Shown in pieces: positions 24,550 through 42,040 of a stretch of DNA of 64,000 nucleotides; position 1 is the stretch's first letter; the number at the start of each line of letters is the position of its first letter. The translations under genes and the position numbers were made by a program. The notes beneath the pieces are model-generated. The model had not been told where the DNA came from and ran no database searches. It saw only the letters and a list, made by a program, of their open reading frames with translations. The stretch is from positions 6,758,001 to 6,822,000 of the forward strand of contig NC_063154.1 in NCBI RefSeq assembly GCF_020921035.1, written 5' to 3'. Origin of the DNA: Rhodamnia argentea (taxonomy: Eukaryota > Streptophyta > Magnoliopsida > Myrtales > Myrtaceae).

Positions 24550-26183
24550 GAACCGAGGGGGGGCGGGGCCGCGGGGGGTTTTAATTTTTTTTCTCTTTTG
24601 GTCGAAATGTTATCGGACCGAGTTAAGGTTGCATTTTTTTTTCCTCCTGTCCGTTGCTTATTTTCGGAAATTTTAAAATACTAGGCCCTTGGTTAACTGC
24701 AAAAAAAAAAAAAAAAAGGTTGTAAATGATAATGGTGGTTTGTCGGCTGGATAGAATAAATAACTGGTTGCCAATTTGCCATTTTTGCTTGAAATCTACG
24801 ATGTGGCTAGCGATGAGCGAATCGTCACATCGCCGATTTCCAATGAGAAAAATTAAAAGAAAGGGTTACGGTGAAATTTCGTAAAGATTTAAGATTGAAT
24901 ATGTAAAATTAAGAAGTTTTAGGCTGAATTGGCATTCCTACGTTATGTACATATCAAATAATTTTCTCGAAAAAAAATATTGGAATAGTCTCGTCAAAAG
25001 ATGACACGTGATACGATTGGTCTCGTACATTAATTTTCCAAAATTGTGGGTACACAAACCTAGACCAATTACCTATTTCCTTTCCAATTGGCATTTCCAA
25101 CTTACCAAAAAAAAAACAACGACAAAAAAAAAAAAAAAAAACCCCCAAGAGGTGTTTTGGAGAAGTCGCATTCAATTGCAATGTCATTATCATTATCGCA
25201 AACATAAATTTCTCCGCAACTGATCGAATTGGTCATAAAACGGTTGGCGGAAAGAAATCACAAACGGTTGGCTTTCACGTTAACTTCGCACAGAAGGTTG
25301 ACACTTCTCGTACTTTTGTCCTTTTCACATGAGAGGTGTTCACTATTCATGTCCATTTTATTCCTGGGTCTTCTAGCTTTGGTCCATTAGTAGATACCCC
25401 GTGCCATTGACGACTCTCTCTCTCTCCCCTTCTCTCTCGAAAAGAGACTAGCATGCACGAATCCGAAGCGGATCGCCACACCGGGGAAGTTTGGTCACCT
25501 AACATTGGTGAAAATGTAAGGATGTTTGGTGGAAGGCCGGCCAAAAACGGTCGATCTTATTAAATAGCGGGTTGACGTTCTATTTTTCTAATGTGAGTGA
25601 GGCGATGTATATTAAGTGAGGGATTGATATACTATCTATAGAGGCTCGAACCAAAACTCGAAAACACGTTATGATGAATCACTAAACATCACAAATTCAC
25701 ATTCCCAGCTCCGATCTAATTCGTCCTCTTACTTTATTGTAAAAATTCAAGATGAAGCCACCCGTCCGCGTCATTCCTATGTTCTTTACTCAATGCGGGA
25801 GTGCTTCTCTTTCCTTATTTGGCGCGTTGGGAACCTTTTTTTTTTTTTAATCAAAAACGCGTTTGGATTGTCTTTTTTTTTTTTTTTGGGATCGAATGTT
25901 TGGATTGTTGATGTGTTAGGAATGTAGCTTGATTAGTTGAGACGATTCGCATATTTTACTCTTTTTTTTGTGATAAGCCATCCAAGTTTCTATCGTGTCG
26001 ACGAAGTTCCGTCCCCAGATGACCGGAAAGGCTCAAAAAGCCGACCATTGCTGCGATGAACGTGTGGCTACTGTGAGATATTTACTCATGAGTGGGGTTA
26101 GTATTGCTCTTTTGACTTGTGGTCGGTTGATCATTAACCAAATGAAATTAACTATTTGGATAGATACATGCTTCACTGGTTAT

Positions 26184-26220
<37 letters not shown>
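24550..26220. other. Gene-free intergenic region with homopolymer and microsatellite tracts
   Basis: Holds a G-rich block at about 24556-24580, several poly-A or poly-T runs, a family C-like half element near 24840-24945, and no supportable gene. Confidence 0.4.

Positions 26221-26221
<1 letters not shown>
26187..26221. repeat. CT microsatellite
   Basis: About 17 uninterrupted CT units lie beside the left end of the family C copy that follows. Confidence 0.9.
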
Positions 26222-26223
<2 letters not shown>

Positions 26224-26224
26224 G

Positions 26225-26970
26225 TATTACACCGAAACCCTAAAAACAAAATAAAAAAAGTATAAAAAAAAGTCTTAAACCTATTGCATTGTACCAATTC
26301 AATTTTAAACATTTTAATTGGACCAATTTAGTCCTAAACCTTTTTGCATTATACCATTTTGGTCCATTCGACCAATTTTATTCGAAAATCGCTAATGTGG
26401 ATGTCAGAGGTGCCGTTTAGGATGGTCGATCTTGGCTTGGATGCTTTTAACAATTTTTTTTTGGAAAATTACTTTTTAGTTATCTTATTCTTAAACTTTG
26501 GCTTTAGCTAGTAAGAGTTCACTCGGAGAGGGCCTGCTGGCCCTCCTTAGCGGCTGGTGAGGGCCCTCCAATGCTCATTAGCCACCGGCAAGGGCTAGCA
26601 AACCCTTGACGGTCGATGTTGAGGGCAACCTTGCGCCCGATCGATGAGGTCACAATGTCCCTAGGTGAGGGCCACGACCCTTGCCAGGGGCTGCGAGGGC
26701 TCGTTAGCCCTCGCTAGTAGCCGACGAGGGTTGTCGGCGACCCTCGCCCGCCAAAGCTAAAGTTTAAGTGAAAAAAGAAAAAAAATAATTAAAAAATAAT
26801 TTATCCAAAGAATATGTCCATGACAACGCCAGCCAACTCTACATGGGACTGCTAGGCGTCCACGTCAACGATTTCTAATCAAAATTGGTCGAATAGACCG
26901 AATATAACATAGGGTTCAAATGCGATATCGAAAGAACTATTTGAAACTTTTTTTTTCAACACAAGTGAAG
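26225..26970. mobile_element. Family C foldback element with GC-rich core
   Basis: The left arm contains CCTATTGCATTGTACCAATT and GGACCAATTTAGTCCTAAAC. The right arm carries complementary blocks such as AAAATTGGTCGAATAGACCG. The core at about 26515-26760 is GC-rich with many GAGGGC and CCTCGC words. It has no coding capacity. It ends close to the start of the family B copy at 26996. Confidence 0.55.
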
Positions 26971-26995
26971 AAGATAGGACTCGGGGGAGTCTTTA

Positions 26996-27858
26996 AGGAT
27001 GTGCATGACAACACTTCTACTTCGTAAATCAACTTTTGTCCTAAAGTTGATCTTCCTACTTCCGCTCCATAGGTTGCTTTTTTTATCGGGAAAATTCGTT
27101 TAGTAACGGTTGAAAATTTCTACTACTATAATATTATTCACATAAAATTTTCTATAAAAAATTATTATCGGTGGTCGAAAAGTTTCTAATTCATTTTTTA
27201 AAATTTTTAAAATTCTTTAAAAAATAATTTTATTATTAAAAAATATTATTTATTTTTTTACTCTAGCGGTCAGAGACGATGACTTGGCCGCGGCGGCTAG
27301 CAATGGGCAGTGGTTGGTAACGGGGCAAGCGGTCGTGGCCGGCGATGGGCGGCGGCCGGGGGAGATCGGTGGTGACCGGCGGCGGAGGTGGTCGCGGGCA
27401 ATGATGGGTAGTGGCCGGAGGAGGTAGGAGGTGGGCGATGATTGGCGGTGGGGGATGGTCGGCGGGTGGTTGCGGCTAGTGGAGGTTTGCAGAGGGTGGC
27501 GACATGCAATGGTCACGGGCGGCCCGCGGTGGTCAGCTGCGACGGCGGTCGGCGGGTCGTGGTGGCGAAGATGAGCATGGTCGAAAAGACGGTGAGAGTA
27601 TAATGAAAGAAGGGTGAGGCGAGAAGCATTTTTTGAGATCTTTTTTTGTTGAAAAGCACTTCCCGAGTTGAGAAGCAATTTTTTTTAACTTATCAAATTA
27701 TAAGAAAAATAATTTTTGAAGCAAAAATTCACTTCAGAAGTAGAAATTTCTTTCAGAAGTAAATTTTTTTTACTAAATAGATTTCTGCTTCAAAAGTTAC
27801 ATTACCAAAAGAATTTCTGCTCCAGTTTCACTTTTAAAAGTGCTACCATGAGCACTCT
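26996..27858. mobile_element. Foldback element, family B copy 2
   Basis: The left arm begins GATGTGCATGACAACACTTC and the right arm ends near GTGCTACCATGAGCACTC. Both arms are built from CTTCTAC and CAGAAGT words, as in the copy at 15233-16032. The GC-rich core at about 27265-27600 is, in inverted orientation, similar in word content to the first copy's core. The long open frames in the core are a by-product of its composition. Confidence 0.6.
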
Positions 27859-30353
27859 TAGACACTACATTGTACGCGTGGGATGGCATTGTCAACTTCT
27901 TAGTTGTCCGGCAACAGCTGATCACCACTGTGGAAACTATCCTTTATTTTTATTACTAGCATCATTCCTTTTAAGACATTTTGGTTATGAGAATACACCC
28001 AAGAGAAGAGAAAGGGAACCCAAACAGACATTGTAAAAATCATTATCAACCGCTGCTAATAAAGTAATACTGAAGCCATCTCGGTCGCCTTATTCAATTT
28101 GGCGGCTTCGTCGGGTCATCGACCCGACGTCCGAAGAACGCACATGGCGCGAAACCAAACGCACACCATCTTTTGTTCGTGCTTTCCTAAGCGCGTCGCT
28201 GCAAAGAAACGAAAACAAAAACTTATGATATGACGAACGATGGTCATCTTAATTCGTTCAGTCGGGCACTCTCGCACAAAGCTTTTTGGGACTTAGCGAG
28301 AAGAGAAAGCCGAGTCAACGACTCTGGAGCAGAATTGGGCCTATACCTGCACGATCGGCTTCGAAGTTTTTGTATGTGAGTGCTGAATCAACACGTCGCG
28401 ATCAGTGGTGGGGAGTCGTGGCGGACAATGGACGGATCGAGAATCTTTCTGACGTGCTTCGACGATAAAGCGGAGCCTTCTTGTCGGCGAATCGCCGATC
28501 ACTTCGACGTCAAAAAGTCTCGAAACATTGTCAATTCCAAAAGCTTACAAAATGATACACGTGGTGCGGGGTGAATCACCATGCATCCGGATGGTGCGAT
28601 AGAGATCCCGACTCATGCGTTTAGCTTTCGTGCCGGGCGAATCGTCGAACGTCACAAGCGTTCAATTCGAATTTGCTCGGAGTCTTAGGAGAAGATGTCG
28701 AGTCTTGGGAGGAGGCCCGAGCTCGCCTCAAACTCTTTTGCGGTCCGTCGATGCATAAACTCTTCGTGCATCTTCGATTGATAATTGCATAGAACTTTAA
28801 TCTCAATATGATTTAGATAGAACTGTGTAGATAAGTATACCGGACATTGCAATGGCCGACGGTGACGATGCCGGCCATGGAATGTCACCGATGGGCAGGA
28901 TTGGGCTCGCACTGAGCAGTGGCTCTTGGCTCTTGACCCAAGCTTGAAATGATTTTGGCCACTAATTAGGGCCTATGTGTCCTCGTGACCCGCTTATGTC
29001 ACAGGCTGGCAGATTTCAACCTTGAATCGGCCCGCGTGGAGCCCGACGAGCCGAAAATCTTAGAATTTTCTTAATGTGAGCTTATATTATTTGAGATTGT
29101 AATTACTGTTTTACATGATTAATTTACCCTTTACGGGGTTAGTCTAATAAAATAAGATATAAGAATTCTTAACTAGTCTAATATGAACCTGGCATTGTGT
29201 GAGCCTAGCATTGTGTGAGCCTAGTTGAGCTCTGCTCGTGATGAAAAGGCCTGGCTAGAAATTCTATGAATAGCGCTCTAGTCCCTTCTCTAACCCTAAC
29301 GAACTCGTAACAACCTCATGTAAGAAATGCATATAGATTGATATCGTTGAGAGGTTATCTCATTAAGCCGAGGATACACTCATACATATGATTATAGAGG
29401 AGAACATCTCGAGCTTTGGATCATCGTTATTCCCCATCAAGAATGATGAAATCTTAATAAGTTTTATAGCAACTTATAGGGAACCGCCAACTCAACCTTC
29501 CTTCTTATGTTGCTCCCAAGAACAGTACAGTGAAGCATTCTCACATCAAATTGTACCACGTCTAGCTAAACCCAAGGATCCAGTCCATCGAGCAAGATGA
29601 ACATAACACTTCATGCACCATTGCTGATTACGACTTGTTATGGCCTTATTAGAAGAGCGGCATCAACTTCCAATCAATTTGTACATAGGAGGCCAACCCC
29701 GCCTTTTGAGCTCCTTAGAGATGTAGTCTTTCTATCCTAAAACTCTTACTGTAAATTGTCCCGACGCCACACCACTCCCACAAATCAATTGCATCTTTCC
29801 CTCTATATCGATCATGCACTATGACTACACCAGCAAGCGCCACTCACAAAAGTTAGACGAATACAGGAGGAATTGGAACACAGGACTTTCGGTCCGTCAC
29901 ATTGTACAAGTGCATGGACGGTGACATGGAACATCCAGTTCGTGATACTTACCTCTCCGACATCAACTGTACCGTCGGAGTCCACTTTCGAAACTGGCGG
30001 ACGGATCGGAGGGGTCAACAAGGAAAGGGCACATCGCGAGGACTGAGGGGGGCCTAATTGAATAGCCTTTCCAACTAACTACTCCACCTTTACCTAAACC
30101 ATATCCCGATGGGGACACTGCTTCAATGCAACGATGTTCCCAATGCTTGTTTAGGATTGCTTAGTACCTCGTATTTGTCGCAAGCCTCGGAAGCGTCGAG
30201 GGACTTTTAGGTGCCTCCAAAATTAGATGTCGTGCTTCCCCAAGCCAAGCATCACGTCACAGGTGTTGTCATTTGAATGACAAGCTACAAAATTTGTGGC
30301 ACTCGACACGCGATGATTAATCTGGATGGGCGAAAATACCGTAATGCAAAAGC

Positions 30354-30384
<31 letters not shown>

Positions 30385-30900
30385 TACCCGTCATCTTATA
30401 TATGATGGCCAGCCTCACTTATTGAAATGCTTCAATGCATATGGAAAAGGATTTTCTTTCCCCTTTGTTCCGGTCATCGAGATGGTTTAGGTTGCCTCAG
30501 CAAAATAAAATCTGAGTAAGTTCGCTAACCTAGCATACATTCTTGGCAAAATTGCTACTTTTAGTCCCTCGAACTTCTTATTTTTAGCGTGATTTTAGTC
30601 ATCGACATCAGATCTAAGTTGGAAACCTTTCACCATGATATGTAGACGTCCTTTGACTGGTGCTAAATCATCGCGACCAAAATTCAATGCAAGGATTACG
30701 GTTGATAACATCATAAACACGAAATAGACTTCGGGCATAGGTTATATGCATCGGTGCGGATTTATGGAGTCGAAAGTTGATCATCCGATTTTATCTCGGG
30801 AAACCAAAGATCGATCCGAATCATGTCCGATTTTTTTTTGTCCATTTCATTGTCATGGAGCCCAATATGAGTCACCATCTCCATAGAATGGAGATGGCCC
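27859..30900. other. Gene-poor intergenic region
   Basis: Only short frames without recognisable domains. Frames at 28286-28468, 29388-29600 and, on the minus strand, 29812-30021 were inspected and none is supported by splice sites, promoter or family motif. There is an ATA microsatellite at about 30354-30384. Confidence 0.4.
30354..30384. repeat. ATA/AAT microsatellite
   Basis: About ten uninterrupted trinucleotide units in intergenic sequence. Confidence 0.9.
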
Positions 30901-30921
30901 AATACTGGGGGAGTCCAAGCC

Positions 30922-30929
30922 TATATAAA
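30922..30929 (+). promoter_or_regulatory. Probable TATA box of the TADA gene
   Basis: TATATAAA lies about 235 bases upstream of the TADA start codon. A possible 5' UTR donor (CAAGGTGAGC at about 31116) lies between, but no intron is required by the coding model. Confidence 0.5.
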
Positions 30930-31162
30930 CTCAACCGAGTTCATCCAACTCGGCGACTCCCACTCAGCCAGACGTGACCATTCTTTCTCCAGCTGGTCCT
31001 GTCTTTTTCAACAGAATCTGTATACAATTCGATCTACAACACAGACCCGCAGATCACACGCTCATGGTGTTTTCAGCTTCAAAGTAGTGAAGCTAAGCTC
31101 CAGAATTTGCCTATCAAGGTGAGCCCTTTCTCTTCCTTTTTCACCGCACGCCGCGCAAATTC

Positions 31163-36257
<5,095 letters not shown>

Positions 36258-36826
36258 AAACAATGTTGATTGCAGAGTTAGTCAACAACACAGGAAAGCC
36301 CGTGAGAAACCCTGGATCACATTGTGGGGGAGATGAGCGCATAAACCATGGTAAAAACCCGTCATTGTCCTTGTGAAATTGTCTCTCGCATATGTAAGTT
36401 TTGAGATTTTTGCATGATCCAATTCGGCGGAGGTTCTTGTAACCAAGAGGGATAAATTGCGAGGAATTCTTTTTCTGTTCTTGTACAAATGTATGTGTAG
36501 CTATCACGCAAGATGATGCGTCGTTCACCTTGATTGTCGGCTCTTTTAAAGCCGTCTTATTAGTTGCTCACAAGCGACAACCAACAGTCTGACTGGCCGA
36601 GCATTTAGGACGGGAATGAGATTTTACGCTTTGTGTTGAGTATGTCAATAGAAAAGGCATGGAAATCACAAAGAGAAGTCCGTAAACGCCGAGAAGGTAA
36701 ATGGTATCTCATTTTCTCGCTGAACATGATGCAGACTGCTTACCAACCATTAGATTCGAGGATGGATCCAATTTGCGGTTAGAAAAGGTAATTTTTACCA
36801 ATCCATTCAGAGTCTTCAGCCCCATC

Positions 36827-36962
36827 GCTTATTTACTTCAATTGCTCTTTAATGTTGCTGATTTTGTTTTGCCACACAAGGGCAGATTCAAGAAGCTTAT
36901 TTACTTCAATTGCTCTTTAATGTTGCTGATTTTGTTTTGCCACACAATGGCAGATTCAAGAA
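36827..36962. repeat. 68-base tandem duplication
   Basis: The unit at 36827-36894 is repeated at 36895-36962, differing at a single position (ACAAGGGCAG versus ACAATGGCAG). Near identity indicates a recent event. Confidence 0.9.
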
Positions 36963-37479
36963 GATTACTTGAGTAAAGTTATGAGAACCAGAAAGAGAAA
37001 AAGAGGGAATTGTCTGTTTGGTAAGGAGGTAATTCAGCCTTTCTAATTTGGGATTTCTCACTTTCAAATTGAAAGTAGAAGAAGAGAAGTTGGCGATTCT
37101 CTTGCTTGGCAGCCTTCAGAAAGCTCAAAACACTTCATGGGAAATCGAATTTTTGAGGGGGCAAAAGGTTTTGTTACCGTATTTCAATTCAGGAGATATT
37201 GAACTTGTAGGAGGACATTGCTGTGCTCTGTAAACTCCCAACCTAGAAATTCGCGAACTGACCCCAACATCCTTGGCGTCACACGGAGAGAGATCGATCT
37301 CAACGCCCCAATAGACACAATTAGGAGAACGATACTTTATTAAGTTGGATCTGAATTTGAATATGATGCCTTTGTTATGAAGGAGGTTTTAAGACTACTA
37401 GTACCAACCAAGCCCCAAGAACTAACAAATTGTGAAGCAGAAAATCCGGAAAGATTCGACATTATCCCAACCATAGATG

Positions 37480-37810
37480 AAAAATTACCAATTCAGTCTA
37501 TGTATATCAATTCTATTTTAAACTTTTTAATGTTTGCCAATATAGTATTAAAATCTTTGCGCAATATTCAAATGCAGTCATTCTCATCAATTATTATCGA
37601 AAATTGCCGATGTGATGTTTCGAATAAAGTTGTCCATGTTTGCTTGCCACATAGGCCATATCAGCAATTTTCGGCAGCAATTAACATGAAGTATAAAATT
37701 GAAATTTCACGTAACAAGTTTAGGACCACACTTGAAAAATTCAAAAAATTAAGATTGAATTGACATTCGTACAATAAAGATTTATGATTGATTTGGCAAT
37801 TTTCCCCACT
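37480..37810. repeat. Family C repeat, copy without GC core
   Basis: The left part has AAAATTACCAATTCAGTCT and the right part has TTAAGATTGAATTGACATTC and GATTGATTTGGCAATTTTCC, roughly inverse to each other. It shares words with the other family C copies but lacks the GC-rich core. Confidence 0.45.
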
Positions 37811-38180
37811 TGTAGTCTTCCATAAGGCTCTCGCGATTTTGTAATTATTTGGTGAACGCACGTAAAAGTCCTATTCTCGCCGTGACAAGAAAAATAAAAG
37901 AGACACATAATTAAAGCCACCTTCTCCCGTAAGAACTAGGTCTATTTCTCCTATCTTAAAGGCAGGAGGGGAGTTCATAGGAGGCCCCTGCTCCAAGATC
38001 CAGCCGAATAGGTTGGCTGACAAGATGGCGCAACCGTAGTCCCAAACAACCTTATTTTAAATTTCCCTTCATCACACCGCCAGAACGTTTAGAAACGATG
38101 TGCCTATCACACGAGGGCAACATCTCTCCCTCCACCGAACACCTTTGATGTTCTTAGGTCCCCCTCTTTCGGGATTTGCA

Positions 38181-38187
38181 TATAAAG
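38181..38187 (+). promoter_or_regulatory. TATA box of the arabinogalactan protein gene
   Basis: TATAAAG lies 46 bases before the start codon at 38227, which implies a very short 5' UTR. Confidence 0.6.
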
Positions 38188-38226
38188 AACCACCAAGTCC
38201 TTCCTTAGACCTCCCACCTTCATAAA

Positions 38227-39128
38227 ATGGCCTTCACATATTGGTATCATATTTCAGCTATCCTCGCTTGTCAACTGGTAATCACATACGCGCAAGCACC
38301 AGCTGCCTCACCTTCTAATCTTCCACTAACACCACCGGCTTCCACGACACTGCCACCAGCAAGTTCAGCACCGTCTACCCCTGTGACGACGACTCCCCCG
38401 ACTTCCACTCCGACGGCATCCCCAACCCCGAAAGTCGCACCAGCATCCAGCCCACCAGTTTCAGCCCCTCAGGTTCCGCCACCTCAACCGCCACAGAGCC
38501 CTCCCACCTCTACTCCTGCACAGCCACCAGCATTGCCTCCACCGCCTGTTGCTTCACCACCCCCGCTGCCACCGCCTGTCTCACCACCACAAGTGTCCCC
38601 GTCACCAGCCCAAGCACCACCTGCTCTAGCTCCTGTAAAAGCACCACCAGCACCAGCACCAGCACCAATAAAGGAAGCCCCTGTACCATCCCCATCAACG
38701 CCGCCGCCAGCCCCTGCCCCTGCACCTGTTAACAAGGCACCGGCACCTGCACCAGTTTTGGTGTCATCTCCCGCACCAGCACCCACCAAACACAAGAGGA
38801 GGCACAAGCACAGGCACAGAAGGCATCATGCCCATGCCCCAGCCCCAGCACATACTGTGCCAAGCCCTCCATCTCCACCTACGGTTTCAGACACAGAGGA
38901 TACATCCCCAGCACCTTCACCAAACTTAGATCTGGTAATGTAGCAAACTATTGATGCATGTTCAAGTTCCAATCATGATATTCATCAACAGCATATTATA
39001 ACATATTATTTCTTGCTTCCTTATAGAATGGAGGATTTGCCTTCCATCAACAAGGAAAGCTGGGGATGTGGGTGAGGATTGGATTTTCCCTGGCCATTCT
39101 GCTGGCACTCAGAGGTTGTGGCTTCTAG
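38227..39128 (+). CDS. Classical arabinogalactan protein with basic patch (Lys-rich AGP17/18/19 type)
   Basis: Two exons, 38227-38934 and 39027-39128, in phase 0, give 269 residues. The product has a signal peptide (MAFTYWYHISAILACQLVITYA) and then a long Pro, Ala, Ser and Thr region full of AP, SP, TP and PAPAPA motifs that are hydroxylated and O-glycosylated with arabinogalactan. A basic patch at about residues 188-204 (KHKRRHKHRHRRHHAHA) follows, then a short PAP/SP spacer and a C-terminal hydrophobic tail (MWVRIGFSLAILLALRGCGF). Exon 2 encodes most of the tail, which fits a GPI-anchor signal. The protein would sit on the outer plasma membrane or in the wall. The arrangement matches lysine-rich AGPs, but the patch here is richer in His and Arg than in Lys. 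The paralogue cannot be fixed. Confidence 0.88.
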
Positions 39129-39401
39129 AGCAATTTGCTGCCACAGGTCATATTTACACCTTACAAACCTTACAAAGCTGGCATTATAAGAAAAAAAATG
39201 GAGCCAATAGAACAAATAAAAGAAAATATGATCGAGAATTGTAAGGCATTTTTGTATTCTTTCTACACAATGAGATACTATTGGAGAATTCTTTATTCTT
39301 TTTTCGTTCAAAACAAAACCTTCACAAAATCGGTCAATACAACAAAAGTAAGTACAGCATGGAGAGGTCCTCGCCATTTTGAACTTTAATAGGCTTGATT
39401 T

Positions 39402-42040
39402 TTATTGCTCCATCTCAATATCTTCTCTTAAGTCATAGTCCACCACAAGGCCAAGATTGTCAACTAACTTGTGATGCCGAAGACAACCAGCACACTGATG
39501 AGAAGCATAAGCCAAACATCAACAAACTAGAAAAGACAAATTTTAAAAAGATGCAAAGACAAGCCAAAGAAACAGCAGTAAGAAGTAAAAGCATGAGTTG
39601 CTGCTGTGGCCTCTTAACAGTACCATCATAACTTACAAATGAAAGAAACAGGAAGACTGCAATAAAAAGGACAGCCACAACATCAAATTTCACAACTCAC
39701 CTCATATTCTGCAAAGCAAAATTAGATGGATGAACAAAATTCCCTTTCTAGTTCTCTTATTTCTACTCAAGCGCCTGAGGACACTTCATGATTGAAAAAG
39801 AGAAGCAAAGCTGTAATGGAATGCCAAAAGTTGACCAACGACCAAATGTCACTCACTTGAGTTTAAAGCATCCTGACAAGTGTGCCTTAAAGCACAATCC
39901 AACAATCAATAGACTATTTATTTATTATTTCTTTCTGGAAAATCAATCCATTTTACATTATCTATTCTGCATATGTGGGTCACGCAACCAGTACTTCTCT
40001 CTGGTAATATTTATTTTGGCAAAAAAGGGAAAAACAACGAGCAAAACTAGGTTATTTGAACCAAAGTAGTAAGTCCCCCAAAAATTGCATATGTTCTTTT
40101 CAGCACCCAAGAAATCTTTTTAGATCACAACTTATAAGATAGATTTTGCCAATGCCAAGAGAAAACTATCGAATAGGTTGCTCAAAGAAATCTTCCTAGT
40201 GTGATAGCTTACCCTCAGAGCATTCAATTCCTTGTGAAATGTGACAACTTTTCCTCTAATCATCACAGAACAACAAGATGGATCACAGATACAATGTAAT
40301 GTTGTACATACGAGTTACCTGTACAAATATAAGACCTCGTTCATAGGCTAACTTATTCACGAGCCTTTGTGTTCTTTCACCGCATTCATTACAAGTGAAT
40401 TGTACAAGCAATCTTCTCCTTGGGTGTTCCAAATTAAGATGTAGATGCTGTCAAGAGGGCATTAATTAATTAAAAGAGGCCAATAGCGAGAAATGCTTGA
40501 GGCATGAAAAAGCAAAGAAGCATGCATCAATTGCTCTCCATCTAAGACTAAGCATGCAAAGGGCATAAGCCCTTTATTCATAGCACAAATGCTCGAGTGT
40601 ACTGTATATTTTCAATTATTAATGAAAAAAGGACAAAAAGCAAAAGAACAATTTACATCCAAAGAAAAATAGCAATTCTATACACAAAGAGTTACAAAAT
40701 TTGGAACTCATTGAATATGAGGACAATAAGTGGTTGGCAAATCTGACTTTTTCTTCAAAAAGAACTTTTGGCGGAGATACAATCATACTTCACCCCCTCT
40801 TTCACACAGATACCTAAGGGAGATCTTACAATCTAATCTTGCAAGAAATTCATATTTATATATGAATCTCATGGGTATACTTTCACTCATGTCAAATTCA
40901 AGGGGTCAAGGTAAAGGCTGCACAGCCTAGTACAAGGTCGTGATGTGGCAAAGGTAGATGACACAAGTTGAAACAGAAGCTCAAAGCATCCGCATTCTGT
41001 GGGGAAGTGACAACATAGCGAGGTTACTGCTTTCACAAGCATGTTAGATAACAACATGAAATATGATGTAGACTTCCTCCCTCTCCTGACAGCATCATTC
41101 TGTTGCTTCATCTTGTGATTTGCCAGCTATAAACCCCAACTTACGTTTCCAGAACATAATACCTAAGCAGTTGTTCAACTACAATAGAGAGAAGAATAAA
41201 AAAGGTACCATATGAAAGTGGTCCTAGGCTAGGGATTGACTACATATCTTCAGTTTTGGATCATCCATTCTTCGTGAAAAGCAAATGCCAAAACATCAAT
41301 CATTCTTCTTCAAAAGCAAATGCGAAACATTAATGCCGTCACATGGACACACTGATCAGCAATATCCACTATATGTCTAGTCCACACAAGCATCATCGTG
41401 CTCCAATTACATGTCGACGTACTTCACATCTGAACCTACCAAAAATTGTGATTTCATGACAACCTGACATAGCACATTTCCCTCCTATCAAATCCAGCAA
41501 CTTGGTCGAACAAGTGTTCCAGTTCAATCAAGCAATTAATAAAGAACACATGGATATCCTCCTCCGATGGGATTTGGGACAAGGCATTGGATCGACATCA
41601 GCACACTCAAAGAAAATGCAATCACGAACCCAGAATTATCACATACCACGGTCGAATCACTCGGGGGCGATTCTGGGTCCGTCTCGGATTCACCCTCTAA
41701 CGAGCAGAACACTAAAGGAGAACCTAATCCTCGCTTTCTCGGTCCAATCTTCGGGAGCAAAACGCGCAACCTGGGACGCAATCGCAAAATCGAACTTCAG
41801 GGCCACTAAATTGAGCAGGACGCTTGGACAACAGCGAAACAAAGATGAGAGAGAGAGATTGAAGAGGGGTTCAGCCATGGTCGGCGACCTGGAGGAGACG
41901 AGGGTAGGCTTGTCTCCCGGAGGCCGAAGAGAACAGTATGAGGCGGAGGAGGAGAAGGAGGAGGGACGATGAAGGCCTATTCGGGAAGAGGAGAGAGAGT
42001 GAATGGTCGGCGGGTAACCGGTAGTGATCGTCGCCGCCAT
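39402..42040 (-). CDS. DNL/Zim17-type zinc-finger protein, probably plastid-targeted
   Basis: The conserved part is in two clear exons. 40447-40319 encodes HPRRRLLVQFTCNECGERTQ and on to ERGLIFVQ. 39494-39402 encodes CAGCLRHHKLVDNLGLVVDY and on to EDIEMEQ and a stop. The four zinc cysteines (CNEC, CAGC) and the DNLGLV signature define the DNL family (Hep1/Tim15/Zim17), which keeps organellar HSP70 soluble. Upstream, 41794-41647 encodes a basic leader and an acidic linker (CSLEGESETDPESPPSDSTV) and joins 40447 in phase through donor GTATGT. The start is less certain. An ATG at 42040 opens a Ser-rich, transit-peptide-like frame. It must be spliced (41889 to 41794, a 94-base intron) to reach the linker frame. 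That model gives 173 residues. The gene is tail to tail with the AGP gene, 273 bases between stops. Confidence 0.82.

Larger units (their letters stand above)
36258..38180. other. TADA 3' flank, tandem duplication and family C repeat
   Basis: The first 200-300 bases are probably TADA 3' UTR. The stretch contains the 68-base tandem duplication at 36827-36962 and the family C copy at 37480-37810, each listed separately. Short frames at 36701-36976 and 37377-37763 overlap these repeats and are not supported as genes. Confidence 0.4.

Noticed and set aside
27250..27678. A 142-codon minus-strand frame rich in His, Pro and Ser
   Set aside because: It lies wholly in the GC-rich core of a foldback element. 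Its length follows from composition, and there is no start context or domain.
38484..38807. Gly-rich minus-strand frame
   Set aside because: This is the antisense of the Pro- and Ala-rich AGP coding region.
41502..41972. 156-codon plus-strand frame
   Set aside because: It is antisense to the first exons of the DNL zinc-finger gene and has no recognisable domain.
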